From positions 3,286,001-3,350,000 of the forward strand of contig JAGTWJ010000002.1 in NCBI GenBank assembly GCA_020064725.1: a stretch of DNA of 64,000 nucleotides, given 5' to 3'. The stretch's first letter is position 1; the number at the start of each line of letters is the position of its first letter. Origin of the DNA: Drechslerella dactyloides (Eukaryota > Ascomycota > Orbiliomycetes > Orbiliales > Orbiliaceae). Below are positions 1 to 12,772 of this stretch, in pieces. The position numbers were made by a program, and so were the translations under genes. The notes beneath the pieces are model-generated. The model ran no database searches. It was not told the DNA's origin and saw nothing but the letters and a program-made list of their open reading frames with translations.

Positions 1-3000
1 GCCGGTGGCAACGTAAAAATGCGATGGAAGGTGTCGTACCGTGTAGGTGACAATGTTCAATTGAAAGAGGAGATAGGCGAGATTACCGGCCTCCCGGTCT
101 CCTAATAGGGCTGCCAGCTGTGGGATCCGGCCGATATTTCAATCCCAGCAAAAAAAAAAAATTGTGGTCAGCATCGGCCTTGGCGCTATCAGGTACTGGC
201 TGAGATGGTCACAATGAGCCGTGTATACGAGACTACCCTGACCAAAGGACCAGGTTCATTGCCCAGATCTTCCTTTTTCTACAAGTATATCCTGTGCATA
301 ATATTAGTATCTTGAAGCATGATGTTGCCGTCGATACCTTGAATCTACTCCTTTGGCGCCAGCAAGGTATACATATCATATCACACTTTCTCTACCTTGA
401 CCCTCGAACTTTACCGTGGCTGCGTTGGCAAATTCGAATTCTCGGGCTTCAAGCTACCAGGCTGAGCGAACGGCAAGCTCAAAGCAGGTGTTCGTTTCCG
501 GCATGTCTGCACAAGAATAGTACGCGAGAAGCTGTACCACGATCTCAGCTTACATGAGCCCCGTAAAAACATATTCACCTTCCTTCCTGCCTCCATCCAT
601 CTCCAAAGCCGGTGAGATATGTGCAGCGTCCCCGAGACTAAGATATGTGATTGATTCACTGGTCTATTATCTTGTATTACTCTCGCATAATCGATTCAAA
701 TTGGACATCGCAAAACTAGAGGTCTATAGGGATCCATGAATCACATTTTGGCGTGCTGTCTAGAACCGCTCCTTTGGAATCGTCCCTGGCAGTTGACTGC
801 AAAAAGTCGCTTCAATCCGGGTTCCTTCAGCGAGCACGAGCGTAAACCCAAAATCCTACGAGCCCAATCGCCTATCTCACTGGCCCCAGAGACACGGCAC
901 TTCGCTAGGATCCTGTCGACAGATCGTCCCAAGAAAGAGCATAGAGCTCGGCAGCGCAACTTGATAGAGGCTGCATACCTGCTATTGGGTGAGGTTGCAC
1001 AGCAGGACTGCAATTGGGCTAGGTAGTTTTTTGCACCAACAATGTGTGAACGAGTTAGCCAAAGACCCAAAAAAATAAAAACGCCACGGTCTGCCGCGTG
1101 ATGCAAGCTTTTCTTGCCCGATACGATAAGCTACCAATCAGAAGCTTGTCGAACCACGCAGCGGCCGCCGCCACATGCTGCAGCCGTTGGCGGGGTTGGG
1201 TTGGCATTGGGTTGAGATTATGCAATCCAATCCCAAAAGGCTGAGGTCGCAATGATATTCTCGATGATGGATCCAGAAAGACACAAGGTAGTGGAGATGG
1301 GGCCGTTAGGCCAGCGAATCACCGTGAGCGGGTAACGTGGGATGGCACTTGGGAATTCTCCAATTCCCGGTATCGTGCCCTGCCGCGTCTAGAGCTCCAC
1401 GGCGGCGTCGTTCATATGACTGCGGAAGATACGGCCCTGCACGGAGAAGGCAATCGGCTCGAAGCATGAGGAAGGAAAAAGGAAGAAAGTGAACAGAGAG
1501 GGGACTCTATCCTGCATGTCAGCCTGCGTGGAGAATGTCACAGACGAACCGGATGCATCCAATCTTGCAGTTGCGGGCTCACACTAGTTCTGGGTATCCC
1601 TGCCGGCGCTCACGCACTTTTCTCAATGTCGTTTAAGGTGCTGCATAAGATAGAGAACGGACTGGTCTCGAAAAAGACCGAACATGTTCCCTTGATCCTG
1701 CTGGCTTGGTAGCGATGTCAATGCGACTAAACTACCCTTCGGGATCATCGACCCTACAGGCTACTAGAGCGGTGAAGTTAACAGATACATATAGAAGATC
1801 GAAGATGAGTGCTCCTGTTCGGAAGTGCGGCTGAGGAGACCGCGAAATATTTGCCCTTGCTCAACCGCTCGCAAAAGGTAAGAAGTTCCTGAGCCGAACG
1901 AAAAGCCGAACGGGTCTAGGAAACAATAGAGATGGATGACTTCAGCGCCGAAACAACATTAGCGATACGATAATAAGCACTATCCTCACCTCGGGCTGTA
2001 CAAGGGTGGTGGGAAAAAAGGCGAAATTGATTGCCGAAAACCTTGTCAGCCCTTTGGAGTATTGGAATGATGAAACAATGCCTTCCTTGGGTTCGGGATA
2101 AGCGCTTGCGCGGGAAACCTCAGCGAAGAGGTACTTTCATATCAAGTCATGATCACGAAGCTATAGCACTCTGATCGACCTTCCAAAACCCAGCATCTCG
2201 TTGCAAATGCCAATGCTCCATGGCTGACGTGGATAGGCCTTGTGATGATGGTTTTAGCGAGCACTCCATCGAATAATTGCATTGGCGCACTTGGCGGGCA
2301 AATACAGACCAAAAGCTAGAGCTGCACCATATCATCTGAGCAGCAGTAGCAAGCACGTTATTCTGTACCTCTAGCGCGGATGCTCGTGCAGCAAAAGTGT
2401 GGAGATGGACGCCCCGAGACCATCTGAGTGAACATTATGCATGAGCGCATTAGACTTTTCTCCACATGTGGGAATAATTCCCAACAGCCGGCATTGAAAA
2501 GGCTGGTGAAATCCTTTGCAAACTTGTGTATTCTCAAAGCTGGAGACACGAAGCCAGAGTGCGTCTTGCACATCTGGTTTGCTGAGCTTTGCCTCTCGAA
2601 AGGAGAGGCCGGAGGTCTCGACCCATTCTCCAGACCGCAATCAACCACAAGTTAGACCAGAATCTGTTGGTCTTGTAATCTGGATGGCCGTCTCGTTTGG
2701 AAGGCAAAAGCTGCTAGGATGCCAATCAAAAATGGGTCCGTCGTGTCAGACAAACCGCGTGTGTGTGTGTGATGGGTGGTGGTGAAATTGTAGGAATTCG
2801 TGAGCCGGTCTCGATATCATACCAGCACCCAGCAGCGCCCAGCGAATGGAGGGTGGTCGATGGAGCTCATGACACCCTCAAGCATGGCCTCCCGCGCCCC
2901 AAGATTCTCAGCAACCAGCGGCGCCAAGGTGGGCTGTTGCTTGTTCGAATACGCGATCCTCAGCTCGCTTGGCGAATGCTGAGCGCCGAAAACCACGAGC

Positions 3001-3457
3001 TGTCCGGATGCACTTCCTCAATGGACAGGCTCTCGTACATACGCGGGGGACGCGCGAGAGTAGCGGGGCTCTGCAGGTGTGTCGCATGGTTCTTTTCACC
3101 AAGAAAAACTAAAAGGCGCAGTAAGCAACCACATGCAACCTTTTTTTCCCAGAGGGGAGAGCTCAATCGAACGACTGGACGTGGGGATGCAGACCTGATG
3201 CCTGTCGCCCCTTTGAATTCTGGCATGCTTGTCCGGAAAAAGTAAACCTGCCCAGAAGAAGAAAACAAGCTGCGCGAGAACTCGCTCATGGAACATGTGC
3301 GTGTAGCTGATAGTTGGAATGAGCACGAGCATGGCCGTTCGCTCGCTCGCTCCGGGCAGGGCATCGTCCTCGCCTTCGAGCTAGTCGTGATCGCCTAGGC
3401 GGGCAGCTGAGACCCACCGCCGTCCAAGTTGCCCTGCAGCGCCGTTTCTCGCTCGAG
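1..3457. other. Gene-free left flank
   Basis: No coding region I can support lies here. All open frames are short, overlap on both strands and show no family resemblance. The stretch holds a 12-base A tract (about 150-161) and a 13-base GT dinucleotide run (2759-2771). The last part is probably the promoter of the first antiporter gene. Confidence 0.5.
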
Positions 3458-3466
3458 TATATAAAG
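3458..3466 (+). promoter_or_regulatory. TATA box of the first KHA1 copy
   Basis: The motif TATATAAAG lies about 250 nt upstream of the ATG at 3711. It is followed by a pyrimidine-rich leader, which suits a transcription start near 3490-3540. This is read from sequence only; no transcript data were available. Confidence 0.5.
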
Positions 3467-3710
3467 ATTAGCAGAAGCGCCTCCGACTTTCTGCGCAGCT
3501 GTCGCCCTCTCTGGCTCCTCCCACGTCTTTTTTTGCATCTCGAGGTAGTTGCCGTTGGTGTTGAGAGAGTTTCTTTAAGTTTCGGTTGTGAGGAAGAAGC
3601 AGAAGAGGAAGAAGCAGCGGTTGAGAAACCCGCTCCACACCGCTAAAACCTCTCGCAGGTTATCACCGAGCAGCGTTCAGCGCTCGTCACACGCCGCCTC
3701 CCCCGCCGCG

Positions 3711-6700
3711 ATGTCGTCGACGATAGCCACGGCCACCGGGGCCGCGGCCTCGGCGGCTGTTACAGCGGCTTCGAACTCGACAAAGAAGGTTGCAGACCAG
3801 ACTGGTATCATTGGCGGCGCAGACCCGTCAGTCTACAACAAATCGGACCCAATTGTCGTCTTCATTGTCCAGGTATGCAGGAGCTATGAGTACAGCGCGG
3901 CCGAACGTGGCCAGTGAATGCTAAAGTCTGCGAATAGGTCTTCCTGATTGTCGTTATATGTCGAGCCCTCCACTGGCCGCTTTCGAAGCTGCGGCAACCT
4001 CGAGTCATTTCGGAAGTCGTCGGTGGTATCATATTGGGTAGGCTGCTCATCTCAAACGTAACATCACGACAGGACAGGATTTCGGCTGACAGTATTGATT
4101 CTACGCAGGTCCCACCGTCATGGGCAGAATACCGGGCTTCACGAGCCACATTTTTCCGGCCGAGGCCATGCCAAACTTGAATCTTGTCGCCACCCTTGGT
4201 CTCGTATTATTCTTGTTCCTGGTACGTCTTAGAGATGCGCGAGAACTGTCATCCAGTTTTGCGGACGCCTGACGCTGATTACAATTACTTTGGGTGTAGG
4301 TCGGCCTGGAAGTTGATTTCCGTGTGATGTTGGAAAACTGGCAGGTCGCCTGCGGTGTTGGCGCATTCGGCATGATCCTGCCCTTCGGTTTGGGTTCGTA
4401 CTACCTCGGCCGTAACCGTGCTACAGAAGAAAACCATGGAACTGGTTCGGCTGACGATGCTTGTCATATGGTGCTCCAGGTGCTGCCATTGCTGTTGGGC
4501 TGTACAATGAATTTGGCGAAGATCCTGGCGTCGACAAGAATGTCAACTTTGGAGTGTTCCTGCTCTTCGTTGCTGTCGCCTTCAGTATCACGGTAAGCTA
4601 AGACCTCCAAAGCCGAAACGAAGAAGAGTCATCTGCGCAATACTGATCACCTGCGACAACAGGCTTTCCCAGTGTTGTGCCGCATCCTCACGGAGTTGAA
4701 ACTTCTGGGCACTAATGTTGGTCTGATTGTGCTGGCCGCTGGTGTCAGCAACGACGTCGTCGGCTGGATTCTTCTCGCCTTGACCGTCGCCCTCGTCAAC
4801 GCTGGATCGGGTGTCACTGCCGTATACGTGCTACTCGTCGCAGTGGGATTCGTTCTCTTCCTTTTCTTCGCCGTCAAACCAGTTTTCCATTGGTGGCTAC
4901 GTCGGACAGGTAATTTGGGCAGCAATGGTCCATCCCAGTTGGCGCTTACCGTTACCCTTTTGATGGTTATTGGAGCTGCATGGTTCGCCGATGTCATCGG
5001 TATCCATGCGATTTTTGGCGGCTTCGTTGTTGGTCTCGTAAGTTCAGTTTGGAGCCCTTTTTAAAATAAAACGCTTCGCTTCGGGGCGCTAACCCACATC
5101 GCATAGATCTGCCCCCACGACGGCGGGTTTGCCGTCGCCGTGACTGAGAAGATTGAAGATTTGGTTTCAGTCCTCTTCCTGCCGCTTTACTTCACCCTCT
5201 CTGGTCTGAGGACCAACGTTGGCCTCTTGAACAGCGGCATTGTCTGGGCGTATGTTATTGGCGTGCTTGCTGTCGCTTTCATTGCCAAAATCGTTGGTGG
5301 TACCATCGCGGCGAGGTTCTTCAAGCTGCGCTGGAGGGAATCCCTCACTGTCGGTGCACTCATGTCTTGCAAGGGTCTCGTCGAGCTGATTGTGCTGAAT
5401 ATTGGCCTTACTGCGGGCATTATCTCGCAACGAGTGTTCACAATCTTCGTTGTCATGGCACTCATAACCACCTTCGCCACGACCCCACTGGTTACTTACT
5501 TGTATCCAGAATGGTACCAGAAGAAGTGTTATGCCTGGAGAGCTGGCAAGATCAATTGGGATGGCAGCGCAACCGGCTCGTCTGACGACGATGATGCCCC
5601 GAAGACGAGGTCCTCGGTGTCCCGGCTCACTGTCATGCTCCGCCTTGACAGTTTCCCTAGCATGTTGGCTCTGATCGCCCTCCTCAGAGGTGACAGGACG
5701 CCCCATGCCCCTGCCGTACACCGGGCCAAGCTTGGCGAGGCATCTCTCAGCAAGAAAGAGGACGAAGTCGCTCGCACGGAAGCTCCTTCCCAGGGATTTG
5801 AGGTCCACGGTATCCGTCTCAGAGAACTCGGCGAGCGTACCTCTGCCGTCATGCGTGTCGCTGAAGAACATGAGTTCGCAGAGCGAGATCCTATCGTGGG
5901 CGCCTTCAAGGCCTTCGGTAGAATGAATAATATCGCCTGCGCAGCCGGTCTTTCTATCATCCCCACTGATTCGTTCTCCGGCGTTCTGTCTGACCGCGCT
6001 AAGGACACCTCCTCAGACCTCGTCGTCGTCCCCTGGAGCGAAACCGGTCAGATCAGCGACAACTACGACCAGAGCATGGAGACCAAGGAACACCGCTTCT
6101 CATCCGGCCCATATGTGCAATTCATGACTAATCTACTGCAGGAAGCTACTGCCAACGTTGCCATTTTCATCAACCGTGGTTTTGGCGGTGTCAATCGTGA
6201 CCGCAGTGACAAGGACGCCGGCCGTCGCAGCAGCATCATCTCTGGCGCTGTCTCCCGCGTCCGGACCGGCATCGAAGGCCATGCCACTCTCCCCATTATG
6301 GACCCCTCGCACCACATATTCTTCCCCTTCATTGGTGGCGCAGACGACCGCGCAGCCCTTCGTTTTGTTCTCCAACTCGTCAAGAACTCCAACGTCACCG
6401 CTACTATCGTCCAGATCGTTACGTCCGCTACCACCACTACTGCCACTGCTCCCGCCGCCGCTGGATCCTCCGAGGAGGCGTCTAAGGAAGTCTCTGCAGT
6501 ATCTACCTCTGGTGTCTCGGAAGACGACTCTGCATTCTACCTGCAAATCGCCGCTTCGCTACCGGACGAGCTGGCCAACCGCGTCGTCTTCGAGACGCTG
6601 GAGACCAACCAGCCAATCCAGACCATCATCAACCGTGCGAAGCAGGAGGTCGGCCTATCGCTCAAGAATGCCGGCGACCTCGTCGTTGTCGGACGCGCGC

Positions 6701-6852
6701 ACTCTGGCAACTTTGATTCGGAGATCACACTCGTTGCCGGCGAAACGGCACCGCATATCGGCGTGGACACGAAGAAGGTCATCGGATCTGTCGCTGAGGC
6801 GGTGCTTGTCGCACATGTCCGGGCGTCGGTGCTCATCTACAAGGCGTTTTGA
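3711..6852 (+). CDS. KHA1: Kha1-type K+/H+ antiporter, copy A (CPA2 family)
   Basis: Predicted monovalent cation/proton exchanger of the CPA2/Kha1 family. Yeast Kha1 acts in Golgi-type membranes in K+ and pH homeostasis. Seven exons: 3711-3872, 3938-4037, 4109-4221, 4300-4393, 4480-4592, 4663-5037 and 5107-6852, giving 900 residues (yeast Kha1 is 873). The N-terminal half is a series of hydrophobic helices with family signatures such as [28 protein letters not shown] and [15 protein letters not shown]. The ion-site dipeptide is Asn224-Asp225 (codons 4750-4755), the normal form for this family. The C-terminal 400 or so residues are a soluble cytosolic domain. The start was chosen because it is the first ATG in an Ala/Thr-rich leader that matches the start of the second copy. 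It sits 2.6 kb upstream of its paralogue on the same strand. Function is inferred from family; exon joins are well supported by alignment of the two copies. Confidence 0.93.
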
Positions 6853-9356
6853 TTTTAGTTTTTTCAATCGATGACTTCGTCACGTTCTGTGAAAAGTTGG
6901 CATGCCTGTTATGTTATGACGTTACGTTTGCTCCGTTCCTGCCCCTGTCTGTTGTATCACACTCGCTAGCTCGGATCTATACCCGGGATGAACGAGTAGC
7001 TCCTGTACGTGTCCATCTTTATACGACACAGAATATACCACATGCACAGCGGGGAGCATTTACAGACGCACGACTTTTTTCCTTTCTTTCCGCTATATTG
7101 TTTTTTTTAAACCTCTGCCAGCTACATGCGTTAATAGCATCGGTTATATTTGTGCGCTGGGACCTCTGCATTACCTACATACACATATATGTCATGTATA
7201 GGATACGATTTATATAGCAGCATAGACGGTAGCGTTTCTGAGTCCTCTATAGATGGTGTTTTTGCTCTACATAACCATGTTCGCTAGTCCTAGTGCGGGG
7301 CGCGCAACGGTGTAGCTGCATCTGCCGGAATACCCCAGGCCTATCGTAGGGCTGAGGCTTGCAGACGCATGCGTCTTGCAAACAGGGGTACCCCTAGCTT
7401 TGAAGATAGGTGCGAAAGACAATCGGAACCCCATGTCACAGATGCACCGCCCCGGCTGGACCACCGCTTTCATATATCTACAGATCTATACAACTGGTAT
7501 GCATATGTGCAGAAAACGGCCAGGCTGACATCGATATGCAAGACTCATGGCCCACTTCGTAGGGCTTTTCGATCGACAGCTAGGCTGCTGTATCTAGTAT
7601 AGCTTCTTAATCTCGACGTATGCGACTTTGATATGATGCATATTGTGTTCTCATAAGAAACAAAGAAATCCATGGAGGTTTGAATGCAATTAACCATAAA
7701 AAGCCTCTGCATAGGTCCCTCTTCTTCTTCACGATTCCTCACGTGATTGCGTACGAAAAGGGAAATTTACTGCTTCCGCTTGTTCCACAAGTCTGAACGC
7801 GGCCAGCCACCAACGTGGCCAACTCATCATCCAAATTTACGGCGTTGCAACATTTCAGCGGGCTGCGACAGCGGTAGCAGCGCGGGTTAGGGAGTCAAAG
7901 AGAAGGCAAATGCTGAGTAACTTTATAACCTTCCTTAGATATCACATGCACATTTTGCGGCAAGACCGCAGTACCAAGCAGCACGATAATCGATATCGAG
8001 ATCTGTGCTTTCAAACGGGCCTGTACGGGTAACTAAGCTTATAAGGTTATGAAACTGCCTTGGTGTAGTTAACTCTATAGTTCTAGCCTGATTTTCACTG
8101 GTTTATTGACGGCTTCATTTGTCTTAATGTTCTATCGGTATACTCGCATTTTTTGAACTGATTGGTCGGAGTTTGCTCCCGAGCTTCCGATTTCTCAACG
8201 TCCAGGTACCTAATAGCTCCATATTTTGCTCCAATAGGTTAGAAATAATCACGATCGTTTAAAGTTCTATCCCATCACCCATATAAATCAAAGTTTTTAA
8301 CAGAGACGTCATGTGATCGTAAGAAGCAAACTAAATTTGAGATCAAAGGTATCCGCTCAGAGCGCCGGCGCGCACCGCGCTCTTCGGAACTCCCAAAATC
8401 TGCAACTTTGGTTCTAAAGCCGAAGAAGGCGCGCTGGTGTCGTCTGTGGATTTGGATTTAGGAATTTCCGAACGAGCCAGGCGCATCGTCGCCTCCCTGC
8501 GACCTAGCCTCGAGCTCCCGCCAGCATCGAGAACGCTCTCCGAACCCTCGGGATTTCAGCTGCATCCACTATCTTGTTTGCGATAAGGAAATCCTTCGCA
8601 AAAGATGACGCCGAGCGCTTGGCGTCAAGGCGGTGGAAGCTTGGAAACAAGAGGCCAAGAGGGCGGCTGAGAAAACGGTGCCGAGCAATATCACGCAGGG
8701 TTCCGACTAGAGTTTCTCTCGAGCGCATCGAGAAGAATGGTCTCGGGCGACGGTCCCGATGGTTGGGTCGCGAGAGATCAGCACGTGTACCTGTACATGA
8801 ACGTACAGTACATGTACTACGTATAAGGCTGGTTTTGACAAGGGTCACGCCTGCAGCGTCCGGCGCGCTTACCTGGAAATCGTCTTTGTTACTTTCAACA
8901 CAAGCGACCGACCTCAAGTTTTCCAAACTCGAGAACAGCTGTTTCGTGTTCATCTCACTCGGCCGTAAGCCGGACCCGATTGTCGTTGCCGACAGCGCAT
9001 GGAGGTCCGCGAGACCACATGAAGATGGCTGGGGAGCTCAGGCTTGCATACTTGAGTAACAATGCGATATATGGGGCTGACGGTGGGCTGACGGGTCTGC
9101 GACTTTGACAAGCCTTGGCTGCTTCGTTCAATTGCCGTCGACAAGAATTCCAAGATCTCGTCAAGCGTCTTAAGCGGCCGCCGAGCAAATGGCTGGCCGA
9201 AAGTGGGCCACCCAAGAACAAAACGTTCGAAACAGGCCACGCTCTTACCGCGTGATCATACCAATGGGTCCCGGATGGGAAAATCGCACTCAGCTAGGTG
9301 TGGGAAAAGTTAACTGGTCCACCAGAGACAGATGGGCAAGCTGGAGCTGGCTGGAA
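6853..9356. other. Spacer between the tandem antiporter genes
   Basis: Terminator of copy A and promoter of copy B. The middle (about 7750-8350) is AT-rich, and no coding frame is convincing. Two overlapping frames on opposite strands at 8504-9059 show no family features. A perfect 12-base palindrome, AGTACATGTACT, lies at 8807-8818 within a run of GTAC-containing words. Confidence 0.5.
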
Positions 9357-9365
9357 TATAAATAA
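9357..9365 (+). promoter_or_regulatory. TATA box of the second KHA1 copy
   Basis: The motif TATAAATAA lies about 120 nt upstream of the ATG at 9485. The short spacing contrasts with about 250 nt for copy A, so the two copies do not appear to share a duplicated core promoter. Confidence 0.45.
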
Positions 9366-9484
9366 GCTGCAAGGTGTAAGGCTGGATCTTGCGTCTCTCT
9401 CAGTCCATGCCCTTTGTTACGCTCATCAGAATCCACGACACCTACTAAGTAGTCTGCGATTTCTGGAATCCAAGTCAATTATCC

Positions 9485-12400
9485 ATGTCATCGGCTGCTG
9501 CATCGGCGGCTGCGACTGCGGTTGCGAACGCGACCGCATCCGCTCCCCCCAAGGTCGCAGACCAAACCGGTATTATCGGCGGGGCCAATCCGCAGCACTA
9601 CAACAAAAATGATCCCATTGTGGTATTCATTATTCAGGTAAGAATTCAATAACAGCAATGCAAAGGTCATTTTGCCTTCACCAATACGACTAACGTAGCT
9701 AACATGTTGGGATATAGGCCATCATAATTGTTGTATTATGTCGCCTCCTCCATTGGCCATTGTCCAAAATCCGACAGCCGCGGGTCATCGCGGAGGTCAT
9801 CGGAGGTATCATACTGGGTAGGCTAAACACATCTCCAAACTTAGAGTTCTGTGGACAGAAGAAACGGACAGCCCTAATAGCCGATATATCCAGGTCCTAC
9901 GGTCATGGGGAGAGTGCCCGGCTTCACCACAACAATTTTCCCAGCCGAAGCAATGCCAAACCTTAATCTCGTTGCCAATCTCGGCCTCGTGCTCTACCTC
10001 TTCTTGATCGGTCTCGAAGTAGACTTCCGTATCATGGTTGATAACTGGAGGATTGCTCTGGGGGTTGGTTCCATGGGCATAGCGATACCTTTTGGTCTAG
10101 GTGAGCACCACCTTCTAGGAGAGAGATTGGGATTCACTCAAGGATACCCCGGCTGACGATATCGATCCGCGTAACAAGGTGCCGCTCTCGCCTATGGGCT
10201 CTACAATGAATTCGGCGAGGACCCTGGTGTTAGGGAAGAGGTCAACTTTGCTTACTTTCTTCTGTTCGTCGGTGTGGCGTTCAGCATCACGGTAAGAACA
10301 CAGCCGTCCAGTCAAGAAAAAAAAAATTACCAAGACGGTTATAACTTGTGCTGGGCGCATTGCGTACCATTTCCCTTCAAATATTGAATGCTAATGATAT
10401 GATTCGTGATTAGGCCTTCCCCGTACTTTGTCGTATTCTGACAGAACTCAAACTCTTGGGTACTAACGTCGGCGTTATCGTTTTATCAGCAGGTAGCGGT
10501 GACGACGTTGTTGGATGGATCCTTCTAGCATTGACGGTTGCCCTTGTTAATGCAGGCACCGGAATCACTGCTCTTTATGTCCTCCTAGTTGCCATCGGAT
10601 ATATCTTGTTTCTTTTCCTCGCTGTCAAGCCCGCCTTTCATTGGTACTTGCGTAAGACCGGAAACTTGGAAGGCAGCAGCGGTCCCAGTCAGACCGCGCT
10701 CACGGTAACCCTTCTCTTGTGTCTGGCTTCCGCCTGGTTTGCAAACGTTATCGGCATTCACGCCATTTTTGGTGGCTTCGTGGTTGGACTGGTAAGTTAC
10801 ATATATTTTCTTTGCTCTCCCCTGTTCATGTCTTTTTCAATTCGGCACCCTCCTGTAGCCCTGTGATACCGCGATTCATAGCAGATGCTACTAGATTAGG
10901 TTATCTGCACGCTCTGCCAGTGCGGATAGAAGCTTAGGTCATATAACTAGCCCCGAATACCACACCCAGTACCCAAGTCACCTTACTATCTACATAGATT
11001 GTTACTAACGGTCTTTCGCTGCCTAGATTTGCCCACGTGACGGCTTCGCCGCTGCTGTCGCTGAGAAGATTGAAGATCTCGTCACTGTGCTGTTTCTACC
11101 ACTATATTTTACTCTTTCCGGCCTCAGAACGAATATCGGTTTGTTGAACAGTGGTATTGTTTGGGGTTACGTGATTGGGGTTCTAGCTATTGCCTTCATT
11201 GGTAAGATTTCAGGTGCTACACTGGCAGCTCGACTGTTTAAACTCCGTTGGAGAGAGTCCTTTGCTGTTGGAGCCTTGATGCAGTGCAAAGGGCTTGTCG
11301 AGCTTATTGTTTTAAATATCGGCTTGACCGCTGGTATTATTTCACAACGTGTCTTCACAATTTTTGTGGTCATGGCTCTTGCTACGACATTTGCAACGAC
11401 ACCGATGGTGAGCTATCTATATCCCGAGTGGTATCAGAAAAAATGCCTGGCATGGCGAGCCGGAAAGATCAACTGGGACGGGACTCCGCGCAGTGACTCG
11501 GACGATGGCACAACCGGCGCAGCCGATGACAAATCTTCTGCCCCCAAAGTCAAGACTACTGCCAACAGACTGACGGTTCTCCTTCGCCTGGATACCCTGC
11601 CCGGCCTCATGGCCTTGATAATGGTTCTAAAGGGAGTTAAAGAGGTACCCACCCCAGTGGTTCATAGATCCAAGAAGGGCGTCGAGGACCCAAAGGAGAA
11701 GAAGGAAATCAGTGCCAAATCTGCGGACAAAGGCGTTCCTACAAAGTTGGAAGTTTACGGCATGCGTCTGCAGGAGCTAGAGGAGCGTACCTCTGCTATC
11801 ATGCGAGCTACAGAACACGATGTTGCAAGGGACCCTGCTATCAACTTCTTCAAGACTTTCGGAAGCTTAAACGGTGTCAGTTGCGCCGCTGGCCTATCCA
11901 TAATACCCGGATCATCATTTGCTAGCGCCCTATCGGACCGCGCTAAGGACATTTCTTCGGATCTTTTGATTGTTCCATGGAGCGAAAGCGGCCATTTGGT
12001 TGACGATTACACGTACGATCAAAGTTTGGAGATCAAAAGCCAACGTTTCGAAGCTGGGCCATACGTCAACTTTGTAACGTCTCTTCTCGATGATACAAGT
12101 TCCAGCGTTGCGATATTCATCAACCGTGGATTCGGTAGCTTTGATGGTCACCGAGATCCTCTCAGGCGCCGCGGTAGTACTATTTCCGGCACGCTTTCCC
12201 ACGTCAAGTCTCATGTCGAACCAGAATATACATTTTCAACGCCTAATCTAACGCATCACATCCTCTTCCCTTTCATCGGTGGTGCGGACGATCGCGCTGC
12301 GCTTCGATTTGTCCTTCAGCTCGTCAAAAGCACCAACGTCACAGCTACCATTGTTCAGGTTGTGCCCAGCACTGCTGCAGCCGAAGCGTCCAAGGAAGTC

Positions 12401-12772
12401 AGCACCGTCCAAACTACATCGTCTAATGGCACCCTGGAAGATGACGCCGCCTTCTATCTGCAAATCGCAACCTCTCTCAGTAACGATCATGAGATTTCCC
12501 CGCGTGTCGTTTTCGAGACCTTGGAAACCACGCAACCCATCCAGACTATCATCACTCGCGCGAAACAGGAATTGGGCGTCGCGCGGGACGCCGGCGACCT
12601 CATTGTCGTTGGCCGGACACATGTCGAGAATTACGACTCCCAGATCGCAGCGCTCGCCGGCGAGGAAGCGCCCCTATCATTCGATGCTAAGAGAGCTATC
12701 GGCTCTGTTGCTACGGCTGTGCTTGCTTCGCGGGTTAAGACGTCCATCTTGGTTTACAGAGCGTCCGCTTGA
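9485..12772 (+). CDS. KHA1: Kha1-type K+/H+ antiporter, copy B (DD variant)
   Basis: Second tandem Kha1-family CPA2 antiporter, 898 residues. Exons: 9485-9637, 9718-9817, 9894-10100, 10179-10291, 10414-10791 and 11027-12772. Exons match copy A almost base for base in length (100, 113 and 1746 nt are identical). The exception is the 207-nt third exon, which equals copy A exons 3 plus 4 (113+94) without the intron between them. Exon 5 is one codon longer. The N-terminus is again Ala/Thr-rich and runs into [14 protein letters not shown]. The transmembrane core is highly similar, but the ion-site pair is Asp221-Asp222 (codons 10501-10506) where copy A has Asn-Asp. Copy A is richer in G/C at third codon positions, so codon use has drifted. 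The function is a cation/proton antiporter by family; a different stoichiometry or ion preference is only an inference from the DD pair. Confidence 0.93.

Noticed and set aside
5167..5871. A 234-codon antisense frame in the first antiporter gene
   Set aside because: It lies fully inside a conserved exon of the antiporter and shows no domain; a shadow frame.
8504..9059. Overlapping frames of about 150-160 codons on both strands upstream of the second antiporter
   Set aside because: Composition is Arg/Ser-rich in both directions, and no start context, splice partner or family motif supports either.
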